Assembly: GCA_902599665.1 (NCBI GenBank)
Contig: CACKGK010000006.1
Coordinates: 17,999-81,998, forward strand
Length of the DNA stretch: 64,000 bases
Source of the DNA: an uncultured Pelagibacteraceae bacterium
Lineage (GTDB): Bacteria > Pseudomonadota > Alphaproteobacteria > Pelagibacterales > Pelagibacteraceae
Direction: 5' to 3'
Of the stretch, positions 33,358 through 42,291 are shown in pieces. The notes beneath the pieces were generated by a model. That model made no database searches. It was not told the DNA's origin and saw nothing but the letters and a program-made list of their open reading frames with translations. Position 1 is the first letter of the stretch. Every line of letters begins with the position of its first letter. The position numbers were made by a program, and so were the translations under genes.

Positions 33358-36018
33358 ATGAAAAAAATTATATTTAATTTTAATTCAAATGAAATAAAAA
33401 AAATTAAAATACCAAAAAATATTCTTGGCGGCAAAGGTGCAAACCTTTCTGAAATGGGAAGAATGGGGCTACCTGTACCTCCTGGTTTTACAATATCTAC
33501 TGAGGTATGTAATTTGTTTTACAAGAATAAAAAAAAATTAAATAAAAAAATACTTAATGAAATAAATAAAGAACTAAAATTTATTGAAAAAGACTCAGGA
33601 AAAAAATTTGGAGATATAAAAAATCCTCTCCTAGTCTCTGTAAGATCTGGAGCAAGGGTTTCTATGCCTGGTATGATGGATACTATTTTAAATCTAGGCC
33701 TAAATGATAATACGGTAATTGCACTTGCAAAAAAAACATCAAATTTAAGGTTTGCAAATGATAGTTATAGGCGTTTTATTCAAATGTATTCCAATGTTGT
33801 GTTGGGTATCGAAGCCTATCATTTTGAGGATATAATCGAGAACTATAAGTTAACAAAAGGAGTATTACTAGACACAGAATTAGACGAGTATGACTTGGAA
33901 GCTTTAATAAAAGATTTTAAAAACACTGTAAAAGAAAAAACAAAAAAAGATTTTCCTCAAAATGTCAAAGAACAACTGGTGGGAGCTATAAGTGCTGTAT
34001 TTTTATCTTGGGAAAGTAACAGAGCAAAAGTCTATAGAAAATTAAATCAAATACCATCCCATTGGGGTACAGCAGTTAATGTACAATCAATGGTTTTTGG
34101 AAATATGGGAAATGATTGTGCAACTGGTGTAGTATTTACTAGAAACCCATCAGATGGATCAAAAAATATTTATGGAGAATATTTAATAAATGCACAAGGA
34201 GAGGATGTAGTTGCTGGAACCAGAACACCCCAACATATTACAAAAAAAGCCAGAGTTGAGTCAAAAGAAACTCTTAAGTCAATGGAAGAGACAATGCCAG
34301 AGACATACAAGCAACTTAAAAATATTTTAAATAAGTTAGAAAAACATTACAAAGATATGCAGGACGTGGAGTTTACTGTTGAAAATAAAAAACTTTGGAT
34401 GCTTCAAACGCGCTCTGGAAAACGAACAGCTAAGTCTGCTGTTAAAATAGCTGTAGATATGGTTAAAGAAAAGTTGATTACCAAAAAAGATGCAATATTG
34501 CGAATAGAACCAAGTTCTTTAGATACTTTGCTTCATCCAACTTTAGATGAGAAAGCAAACTTAGAAGTAATTGGGTTAGGCTTGCCTGCATCACCCGGTG
34601 CCGCAAGTGGAAAAGTTGTTTTCACGTCCGAGGAGGCTGAAAGACTAAATAGTATGATGCAAAGCACAATATTAGTTCGTGTAGAAACTTCTCCAGAAGA
34701 TATACATGGTATGCATGCAGCAAAAGGAATACTGACATCAAGAGGAGGTATGACAAGTCATGCTGCAGTAGTTGCTAGAGGAATGGGACGACCATGTGTT
34801 TCTGGATCTAGTGAAATAGAAATTGATTATGAAAACAAATTATTCAAAACTAAAAATAAAGTAATTAAAGAGGGAGAAATAATTACAATTGATGGTTCAA
34901 CAGGTAGAATAATTATTGGAGAGGTAAAAACAGTTCAACCAGATATATCAGGTGATTTCTCAAAAATAATGAGTTGGTCTGATGATTTTAGAAAATTAAA
35001 AATTAGAACTAATTCCGAGACGCCATTAGATAGCAAAACTGCTAGAGAATTTGGTGCAGACGGTATTGGTTTGTGTAGAACTGAACATATGTTTTTTGAC
35101 GAAGAAAGAATTTTATCAGTAAGAGAAATGATATTATCAAAAACAATTGAAGATCGATCCAATGCACTCAAAAAGCTATTACCGCATCAAAAAAAAGATT
35201 TTATTGAAATATTTAAAATAATGAAAGGTTTACCAGTAACAGTAAGGTTGCTTGACCCACCACTTCATGAATTTTTGCCAAAAAGTAATAACGAAATTAA
35301 TGATGTTGCAGTTTCACTAAATATCCCTCTTAAAGAACTTGAAGTTAGAATTTCCGAGCTTCATGAACAAAACCCAATGTTGGGTCATAGAGGTTGTAGA
35401 TTAGCAATATCATTTCCTGAAATTTATGAGATGCAGTGTAGAGCAATTTTTGAAGCTTTAGTAGAATGTAAAAAGCAAAAAATACAATCAACTATGCCAG
35501 AAATTATGATACCTTTAGTTTCAACAGAAGCAGAGATAAAAATCATGAAAGAATTAGTCATAAGAGTGGCAAAAAAAGTTCAAGATGAAAATAAAATTAA
35601 AATTGATTTTTTAGTTGGAACAATGATTGAACTCCCAAGAGCAGCAATCAAGGCAAAAGAAATTGCTAAACATGCTGAATTTTTTAGTTTTGGAACAAAT
35701 GATTTAACTCAAACTACATTTGGAATTAGTAGAGATGATAGTGGTAAATTCCTTAATGATTATATAGAGAACAAAATTTTTGATATTGATCCTTTTGTAT
35801 CAATTGATGATGGAGTTGGAGACTTAATAAAAATTGCAACTGATAAAGGCAGAAAACAAAACAAAAAAATTAAACTTGGAATTTGTGGTGAGCATGGAGG
35901 AGATCCTAAAAGCATAGAATTTTGTGCAAAAACTGGATTAGATTATGTGTCTTGTTCACCTTACAGGGTTCCAGTTGCAAGATTAGCAGCAGCTCAAGCT
36001 CAAATAAAAAAAAATTAA
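33358..36018 (+). CDS. ppdK: Pyruvate, phosphate dikinase
   Basis: 886 aa; GGKGANLSEMGRMGLPVPPGFTIST, GGMTSHAAVVARGMGRPCVSG phosphohistidine site, C-terminal GICGEHGGDP. Confidence 0.98.
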   Translation: MKKIIFNFNSNEIKKIKIPKNILGGKGANLSEMGRMGLPVPPGFTISTEVCNLFYKNKKKLNKKILNEINKELKFIEKDSGKKFGDIKNPLLVSVRSGARVSMPGMMDTILNLGLNDNTVIALAKKTSNLRFANDSYRRFIQMYSNVVLGIEAYHFEDIIENYKLTKGVLLDTELDEYDLEALIKDFKNTVKEKTKKDFPQNVKEQLVGAISAVFLSWESNRAKVYRKLNQIPSHWGTAVNVQSMVFGNMGNDCATGVVFTRNPSDGSKNIYGEYLINAQGEDVVAGTRTPQHITKKARVESKETLKSMEETMPETYKQLKNILNKLEKHYKDMQDVEFTVENKKLWMLQTRSGKRTAKSAVKIAVDMVKEKLITKKDAILRIEPSSLDTLLHPTLDEKANLEVIGLGLPASPGAASGKVVFTSEEAERLNSMMQSTILVRVETSPEDIHGMHAAKGILTSRGGMTSHAAVVARGMGRPCVSGSSEIEIDYENKLFKTKNKVIKEGEIITIDGSTGRIIIGEVKTVQPDISGDFSKIMSWSDDFRKLKIRTNSETPLDSKTAREFGADGIGLCRTEHMFFDEERILSVREMILSKTIEDRSNALKKLLPHQKKDFIEIFKIMKGLPVTVRLLDPPLHEFLPKSNNEINDVAVSLNIPLKELEVRISELHEQNPMLGHRGCRLAISFPEIYEMQCRAIFEALVECKKQKIQSTMPEIMIPLVSTEAEIKIMKELVIRVAKKVQDENKIKIDFLVGTMIELPRAAIKAKEIAKHAEFFSFGTNDLTQTTFGISRDDSGKFLNDYIENKIFDIDPFVSIDDGVGDLIKIATDKGRKQNKKIKLGICGEHGGDPKSIEFCAKTGLDYVSCSPYRVPVARLAAAQAQIKKN

Positions 36019-36851
36019 ATCTCTAATTTTAAATCCAAAGCTTGGATACTATGTGTTAATTCACCTACTGATATTCTATCAACTTTTGTTGAGGCTAAAT
36101 TCTTTATGTTTTTTAAAGTTATTCCTCCAGAGGCTTCAGTCTCATATTTCCCTTTTGTATGTCTAATAGCAACTTTTAGATTTTTTGGGCTCATATTATC
36201 AAATAGAACTGTATTAAAATTTAGTCCATTAATTCTTTTAAATTGTTTTAGAGTGTCAACCTCAACAGTAATTTTTCTTCCCTTTTTAGTATTAATTGCT
36301 TTTCTCACTATCTCTTCAAATTTCTTAGATGAGGCCAGATGATTATCTTTTATTAAAAACTCATCACTTAAATTAAATCTATGGTTAGTTCCACCTCCAA
36401 GTTTTACAGCATACTTTTGAATAACTCTTAAATTTGGAATTGTTTTTCTAGTACAACAAATTTTTGTTTTCTTACCAACTTTTTTTACGAATTTATTGGT
36501 CTTAGTTGCAATCCCTGAAATATGAGAGAGAAAATTTAGAGCCACTCTTTCTCCAATTAATATATTTTTAATTTTACCTTCAATTACAGCAATTACAGAA
36601 CCTTTAGTAACTTTTGATCCTTCCTTTTTTTTTATGTGAAATTTAATGTTTTTGTCTAATAAATTAAAAGTTTCTTTAGCAAATTCTAGACCTCCTATAA
36701 TACCTTTTTGATTACTTATTAGTTTAACTTTTGAAATTGAATTATTATTTAATAAATTTGTTGTTATATCTCCTAAAGGGTAAAGGTCCTCATTAAGAGC
36801 AAGCTTACAGGTTGATCGGATAAAATTTTTACTTAATTGAATTTTGGGCAC
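36015..36851 (-). CDS. nadC: Nicotinate-nucleotide pyrophosphorylase (carboxylating)
   Basis: ALNFLSHISGIATKTNKFV, TRKTIPNLRVIQKYAVKLGGGTNHRFNLSDEFLIKDNHL. Confidence 0.96.
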   Translation of the reverse strand: MPKIQLSKNFIRSTCKLALNEDLYPLGDITTNLLNNNSISKVKLISNQKGIIGGLEFAKETFNLLDKNIKFHIKKKEGSKVTKGSVIAVIEGKIKNILIGERVALNFLSHISGIATKTNKFVKKVGKKTKICCTRKTIPNLRVIQKYAVKLGGGTNHRFNLSDEFLIKDNHLASSKKFEEIVRKAINTKKGRKITVEVDTLKQFKRINGLNFNTVLFDNMSPKNLKVAIRHTKGKYETEASGGITLKNIKNLASTKVDRISVGELTHSIQALDLKLEI

Positions 36852-36856
36852 AGAGT

Positions 36857-37846
36857 TTATCTGCCTATTTCAGCCATTCTCTCTACTGATTTCCTAGCTC
36901 TCTCAATTGTATCATTATCCATAATTAATTCGTTACTTTCATTTTCTAGGCAATCAAGAATTTTTGGTAGTGTAATTCTTTTCATGTGAGGACATAAGTT
37001 ACATGGTCTAATAAATTCTACATTAGGATTGTCAATTTGAACATTGTCACTCATTGAGCATTCTGTAACCATCATAACTTTTTTAGGTTGGTTATCCTTT
37101 ACATATTTAATCATTCCACTTGTTGAGCCAGCAAAATCACTTGCCTGTATTACATCTGGTGGACATTCAGGATGAGCAATAATTTTAATACCTGGGTTAT
37201 TTTTTCTAATTTCATTTATCTCTTCATCATTAAACTGTTCATGAACTTCACAAGTACCCTTCCAAGAAATAATTTCCACATCTGTTTGAGAGGCAACATA
37301 TTTTGCTAAATAGTCATCAGGTAAGAAAATTACTTTTTTTACACCTAAAGAATTTACAATTTTTACAGCATTTGCTGATGTACAACAAATATCAGTTTCA
37401 GCTTTGACATCTGCAGAAGTATTAACATATGAGACTACTGGAACTCCTGGATAATTTTTTTTTAAATTTTTTACATCTTCTCCTGTTATTGATGAGGATA
37501 AAGAGCAACCAGCCTTCATATCAGGTAGCAAAACTTTTTTGTTTGGGCTCATTAGTTTTGCAGTTTCTGCCATGAAATGTACTCCACACATAACGATAAT
37601 ATCCGCCTCAGTTTTTGAGGCCTCAATTGCTAAAGCCAAAGAGTCAGCTGAGAAATCAGAGATACCGTGATATATTTCTGGTGTCTGATAATTATGTGCA
37701 AGAATTACAGCATTTTTTTCTTTTTTTAATTTATTTATTTTATAAATGTATGGAGCATGTAACGCCCATTCTACTTCTGGAATAGATTTTGAAACCTTCT
37801 GATATATAGGATCTGTTGCTATTTTTACTTCAGTTGTGAATTCCAT
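36857..37846 (-). CDS. nadA: Quinolinate synthase A
   Basis: AVILAHNYQTPEIYHGISDFSADSLALA, IVMCGVHFMAETAKLMSP, TECSMSDNVQ, RPCNLCPHMKRITL. Confidence 0.97.
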   Translation of the reverse strand: MEFTTEVKIATDPIYQKVSKSIPEVEWALHAPYIYKINKLKKEKNAVILAHNYQTPEIYHGISDFSADSLALAIEASKTEADIIVMCGVHFMAETAKLMSPNKKVLLPDMKAGCSLSSSITGEDVKNLKKNYPGVPVVSYVNTSADVKAETDICCTSANAVKIVNSLGVKKVIFLPDDYLAKYVASQTDVEIISWKGTCEVHEQFNDEEINEIRKNNPGIKIIAHPECPPDVIQASDFAGSTSGMIKYVKDNQPKKVMMVTECSMSDNVQIDNPNVEFIRPCNLCPHMKRITLPKILDCLENESNELIMDNDTIERARKSVERMAEIGR

Positions 37847-37904
37847 AATAAAAACTTATCAACTTGAAATAGAATTGTCATTCATTTAATCTGACGCATT
37901 ATTT

Positions 37905-37990
37905 GCGGCCATGCTGAAATTGGTAGACAGGCACGGTTGAGGGCCGTGTGAGCATAGCTCATGAGAGTTCGATTCTCTCTGGCCGCACCA
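37905..37990 (+). tRNA. tRNA-Leu (anticodon GAG), CCA encoded
   Basis: GCGGCCA...CACGG-TTGAGGG-CCGTG...class II variable arm (TGAGCATAGCTCA)...GAGAG-TTCGATT-CTCTC-TGGCCGC-ACCA. Confidence 0.95.
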
Positions 37991-38008
37991 TAAACTATTA
38001 TTTTTTAT

Positions 38009-38040
38009 AAAAAAGGGGCGTTCTGTTGCCAGGTGCCCCA
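38009..38040 (-). terminator. Probable tmRNA terminator (may also be part of the mature 3' structure)
   Basis: Minus strand GGGGCACCTGGCAACAGAACGCCCCTTTTTT: GGGGC...GCCCC stem plus T-tract. Confidence 0.6.
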
Positions 38041-38290
38041 AACCCCGTAACTTAATTATTAAATTAATTAAGCTGCAAGTGCATAACTTTCGTTAGCATT
38101 TATAAATTAGCCCGTTACGGCGGAACAATACCGAACGAAAGAACAACTTTTAGACACCCGTCGATCCTAATTCACCCCCTTAAGTTGTAAATGGTGGAGG
38201 TGGTGGGTACTGCCCCCACGTCCGTAATGGTTATTACGAAATTCGTTTATCGTCATAGTTGGAAAACCAACACTATTAATATAAAACCAA
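38009..38290 (-). ncRNA. ssrA: Circularly permuted two-piece transfer-messenger RNA (alpha-tmRNA); outer boundaries approximate
   Basis: Minus strand reads: acceptor piece ...GGACGTGGGGGCAGTACCCACCACCTCCACCA (CCA ends at 38192), short spacer, then coding piece GGGGGTGAATTAGGATCGACGGG (starts 38179). GGGGGUG pairs with CACCUCC including the tmRNA G3:U wobble. Tag frame GCT AAC GAA AGT TAT GCA CTT GCA GCT TAA = ANESYALAA (38097-38068). Confidence 0.9.
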
Positions 38291-38315
38291 ATAATAGAGA
38301 TTCAATAATTTATTC

Positions 38316-39263
38316 ATGAAACTTACAAAAGATCAAATAAACGACATAAAAGAACAACAATCTCAAGATAATAAAACTAAAAGAGTTACCGCTCCAGAAT
38401 TAGAAAAAATTTTATATGAGGCTTTACCAGCTTTAGATCACGGCTTTATAAGAGTTATTGATTATATGGGGGATGATAGCTCAATTGTTCAGTCTGCAAG
38501 AGTTTCATATGGTAAGGGGACTAAACAAGTTTCAACAGATAGTGGATTAATTAAGTATCTGATGCGTCACTGGCATAGCACTCCATTTGAAATGTGTGAG
38601 ATTAAATATCATGTCAAATTACCAATATTTATAGCTAGACAATGGATCAGACATCGTACAGCAAATGTAAATGAATACTCGGCAAGATATTCAATATTAG
38701 ATAAAGAATTTTATTTACCTGATCCAGAAAATTTAGCTGCACAATCAATAGCAAACAGACAAGGTCGAGGTGATGTTATTGAAGGAGAACAAGCAAAAGA
38801 AGTTTTAGAACTTTTAAAAAATGATGCAGAAAGAACATATCATAACTATGAGACTATGCTAAATCAAAAATATGATGGATCCACCATTGATGATAATAAA
38901 AAAGGGCTGGCCAGGGAGTTAGCGAGAATGAACTTAACTTTGAATACATATACACAGTGGTACTGGAAAACAGATTTGCTTAACTTAATGAATTTTTTAA
39001 GATTGCGTGCAGATCACCATGCACAATACGAAATAAGAGTTTACGCAGATATTATGTTAGACACATTAAAGAGATGGGTTCCAATTACTTATGATGCTTT
39101 TATGGATTATAGAGTAGGTGGTACTGAAGTTTCAGCTAAAGGTAAAATTATTATTCAAAAGTTATTAAAAGGTGAAAATGTAAATATCGATAATTCTGGA
39201 CTTTCAAAAAGAGAATGGAATGAATTAATGGAAGCTTTTGAAATTAAAGATAAGATTGTTTAA
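38316..39263 (+). CDS. thyX: FAD-dependent thymidylate synthase ThyX
   Basis: [18 protein letters not shown] (RHR-x7-S ThyX motif). Confidence 0.97.
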   Translation: MKLTKDQINDIKEQQSQDNKTKRVTAPELEKILYEALPALDHGFIRVIDYMGDDSSIVQSARVSYGKGTKQVSTDSGLIKYLMRHWHSTPFEMCEIKYHVKLPIFIARQWIRHRTANVNEYSARYSILDKEFYLPDPENLAAQSIANRQGRGDVIEGEQAKEVLELLKNDAERTYHNYETMLNQKYDGSTIDDNKKGLARELARMNLTLNTYTQWYWKTDLLNLMNFLRLRADHHAQYEIRVYADIMLDTLKRWVPITYDAFMDYRVGGTEVSAKGKIIIQKLLKGENVNIDNSGLSKREWNELMEAFEIKDKIV

Positions 39264-40068
39264 TCTTCTCAGCAAATTCTAAATAAACTTTTGTTATTTC
39301 GTGATCTGGATCTTTTTCAACAATAGGAATACCCATATCACCATACTTTCCTACATCTGCGTTAATAGGAATTTGACCTAAAAATTTTTTTTCAAATTCT
39401 TTAGCTGTTCTTTCAACGCCATTCTCACCGAAAATTGAATATTTTTTACCATCATCCCCAATAAAATGACTCATATTATCTATTAAACCAATGATATTCA
39501 CTTTTAATTTATCAAACATTCTTATACCTCTTTTAACATCTTGAAGAGCTATCTCCTGAGGAGTTGACACAATTATTGCACCATCAACTTTTATTTCTTG
39601 TGCAAAAGTTAATTGAGTGTCACCTGTGCCAGGAGGCATATCCACAATTATAAAATCTAAATCTTTCCATCCAACTTTTTGGGTAAAGGTTTTTATTGCA
39701 CTCGTTACCATAGGTCCTCGCCATATCATTGGAGTTTGTTCATCAGTGAGAAATCCAATAGACATGCACTGAATATCATACTTGATGATCGGTTTTAAGA
39801 TTTGACCATCACTTTCAGGTTTTTCATTAATTGAAAATAATTTAGGTAAAGATGGCCCATAGATATCCGCATCTAAAATTCCAACTTTGCAACCAACTTT
39901 TTTTAAAGCTAAGGCCAAATTCGTAGCAAAAGTTGATTTTCCAACACCACCTTTTGCGCTTGAAATGGCAATTGTAAATTTAGTGCCTGGAATAGGGTTT
40001 CTTTTGAAGGTTTTAGGCTCTGTTTTTGCCTTCATTGTGTCACTAAGACCTACTTTTTTATCGTTCAT
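39244..40068 (-). CDS. mrp: Mrp/ApbC/NBP35-family P-loop ATPase (short form)
   Basis: [66 protein letters not shown]. Confidence 0.94.
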   Translation of the reverse strand: MNDKKVGLSDTMKAKTEPKTFKRNPIPGTKFTIAISSAKGGVGKSTFATNLALALKKVGCKVGILDADIYGPSLPKLFSINEKPESDGQILKPIIKYDIQCMSIGFLTDEQTPMIWRGPMVTSAIKTFTQKVGWKDLDFIIVDMPPGTGDTQLTFAQEIKVDGAIIVSTPQEIALQDVKRGIRMFDKLKVNIIGLIDNMSHFIGDDGKKYSIFGENGVERTAKEFEKKFLGQIPINADVGKYGDMGIPIVEKDPDHEITKVYLEFAEKIKQSYL

Positions 40069-40121
40069 AAAAATACACTTACCTTGTTTTTGACCATAAA
40101 GACACTATATAGATTGACATA

Positions 40122-41231
40122 ATGACGATTTATAAAAATCAAAGCCCGTGGGGCACGCCGCCTGGAAGTGGTGGAAGTGGTGGAAGTGGTGGAAACGGAG
40201 GAGGTTTCAGAAGAGGCCCAACTCCCCCCAACTTAGATGAGGCAATTAAAAAATTACAGGACACAATAAATAAATTTACAGGAAGTAGCGCAGGTGGAAA
40301 AAAACCCATCATACTTGGATTAATAATATTAGTTGTTATTTGGGCATTAAGTGGTTTGTACAGAGTTTTACCTGATGAGCAAGGTGTGGTTTTAAGATTT
40401 GGAAAATTTGTTAACACTACTCAACCAGGATTAAATTATCATTTGCCATTTCCGATTGAAAGTGTGCTAACGCCTAAAGTAACAAAAGTAAACAGAATGG
40501 ATATTGGTTTTAGATCAGAAAGAGACAGTGGATTTGGACAGGGTGGTGGAGTTGCAGATGTACCAGAGGAAAGTCTAATGTTAACTGGAGATGAAAATAT
40601 TGTTAATATTGATTTTTCAGTATTTTGGGTGATTAAAGATGCGGGTAACTTTTTATTTAAAATTCAGGACCCAGAGGGAACAGTCAAAGCTGCAGCCGAA
40701 ACAGCGATGAGAGAAGTAATAGCAAGATCAGATATTCAACCAATTCTTACAGAAGGTAGAGCAGTTATTGAAAGAGATACACAAGATATTATACAAGGTA
40801 TACTTGATGAATATGAAAGTGGAGTGCAAATTACCCAAGTTCAAACTCAGAAAGCTGACCCACCTGATCAGGTAATTGATGCATTTAGAGATGTCCAGGC
40901 TGCTAGAGCTGATATGGAGAGATCTAAAAACGAAGCAGAAGCTTATGCTAATGATGTAATACCAAGAGCACGAGGAGAAGCTGCAAAAATTTTACAAGCT
41001 GCAGAGGCTTACAAAAAAGAAGTTGTCGCAAAAGCAGAGGGTGAAGCTAGCAGATTTTTGTCTATTTATGCAGAGTATGCAAAAGCAAAAGATGTAACTC
41101 AAGAGAGAATGTATTTAGAAACAATGGAGCAAGTCCTTGCAGATATTAACAAGATTATTATCGACAAAGACTCTGGATCTGGCGTAGTTCCTTATCTTCC
41201 ATTACAAGAATTAAAGTCGGGGGCAAATTAA
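40122..41231 (+). CDS. hflK: FtsH protease modulator HflK
   Basis: Gly-rich N-terminus, single TM, SPFH domain (YRVLPDEQGVVLRFGKFVNTTQPGLNYHLPFPIE). Confidence 0.95.
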   Translation: MTIYKNQSPWGTPPGSGGSGGSGGNGGGFRRGPTPPNLDEAIKKLQDTINKFTGSSAGGKKPIILGLIILVVIWALSGLYRVLPDEQGVVLRFGKFVNTTQPGLNYHLPFPIESVLTPKVTKVNRMDIGFRSERDSGFGQGGGVADVPEESLMLTGDENIVNIDFSVFWVIKDAGNFLFKIQDPEGTVKAAAETAMREVIARSDIQPILTEGRAVIERDTQDIIQGILDEYESGVQITQVQTQKADPPDQVIDAFRDVQAARADMERSKNEAEAYANDVIPRARGEAAKILQAAEAYKKEVVAKAEGEASRFLSIYAEYAKAKDVTQERMYLETMEQVLADINKIIIDKDSGSGVVPYLPLQELKSGAN

Positions 41232-42091
41232 TGAAAGCTGGAAAATTTATATTACCAATAGTTATTTTGATTGCCGCAACACTATTTTTTTCAATATTTA
41301 TAGTTAAAGAAGTCAATCAAGCTATCGTTCTTCAGTTTGGAGATCCAAAAAGAATAATATTGAAACCTGGTCTTAATTTTAAAATTCCATTTATCCAAAA
41401 TGTGGTTTTTTTAGATAAGAGGGTTTTAAATTTAGATACGCCTCCAGAGGAAGTAATTGCTTCAGATCAAAAACGTTTAATTGTCGATGCATTTGCAAGA
41501 TTTCAAATTGTTGATCCATTAAAATTTTATATTTCAGTGGGCAATGAAAGAGTTGCTAGATCAAGATTAGCAACGATTATTAATTCAAGAATAAGAAATG
41601 TGTTAGGTCAACAAAAACTTCAAACATTATTATCAGAAGATAGATCAAAGCAAATGGCTTTAATCCAACAAGGTGTTAATAATGAAGCCGAGAATTTTGG
41701 GATTAAGATAGTTGACGTAAGAATAAAAAGAGCTGATTTACCTCAAGCAAATAGTGATGCAATTTTTAGAAGGATGCAAACTGAGAGGGAGAGAGAAGCT
41801 AAAGAGTTTAGAGCAAAAGGTGCTGAAATGGCAGTGACTATAACATCAACTGCGGATAAAGAAGTTACAGTTATTTTAGCTGACGCACAAAAAAAATCTG
41901 AAATTATGAAAGGGGAGGGTGATGGTCTTAAAAATAAAATCTTTGCGGATGCATTTGGACAGGACCCTGAATTTTTCGGTTTTTATAGAGCAATGCAAGC
42001 TTATCAAAACGCTTTAATCGGTGGAGAAACATCAATGATATTATCTCCTGACAGTGAATTTTTTAAGTTTTTTGGGAACAAAGACAAATAA
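41231..42091 (+). CDS. hflC: FtsH protease modulator HflC
   Basis: FIVKEVNQAIVLQFGDPKRIILKPGLNFKIPFIQNVVFLDKRVL SPFH domain after hflK. Confidence 0.95.
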   Translation: MKAGKFILPIVILIAATLFFSIFIVKEVNQAIVLQFGDPKRIILKPGLNFKIPFIQNVVFLDKRVLNLDTPPEEVIASDQKRLIVDAFARFQIVDPLKFYISVGNERVARSRLATIINSRIRNVLGQQKLQTLLSEDRSKQMALIQQGVNNEAENFGIKIVDVRIKRADLPQANSDAIFRRMQTEREREAKEFRAKGAEMAVTITSTADKEVTVILADAQKKSEIMKGEGDGLKNKIFADAFGQDPEFFGFYRAMQAYQNALIGGETSMILSPDSEFFKFFGNKDK

Positions 42092-42105
42092 CAATTTTAG
42101 TTGAT

Positions 42106-42291
42106 ATGAAAGAATTGATCATAGCATTTGGTCTTTTCTTATTTATTGAAGGAATATTATATGCCTTATTTCCATCAAAAATGAAAAATATGTTAAAAAA
42201 ACTCGATGCAATTGCTGATAAACAATTAAGGGTAGGTGGATTAGTATTTGCAATTATAGGATTTATAATTATTTGGTATTCAAAGAAATGA
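42106..42291 (+). CDS. DUF2065 family small membrane protein
   Basis: 61 aa, two hydrophobic segments, between hflC and degP as is typical for DUF2065. Confidence 0.8.
   Translation: MKELIIAFGLFLFIEGILYALFPSKMKNMLKKLDAIADKQLRVGGLVFAIIGFIIIWYSKK

Noticed and set aside
38041-38100. TTAATTATTAAATTAATTAA palindromes as a transcription factor site
   Set aside because: They fall inside the tmRNA coding piece just after the tag stop codon and are explained by that RNA.
40164-40199. Short repeats as a possible CRISPR-like array
   Set aside because: Units are 9 bp, directly adjacent without spacers, and lie in the hflK coding frame.
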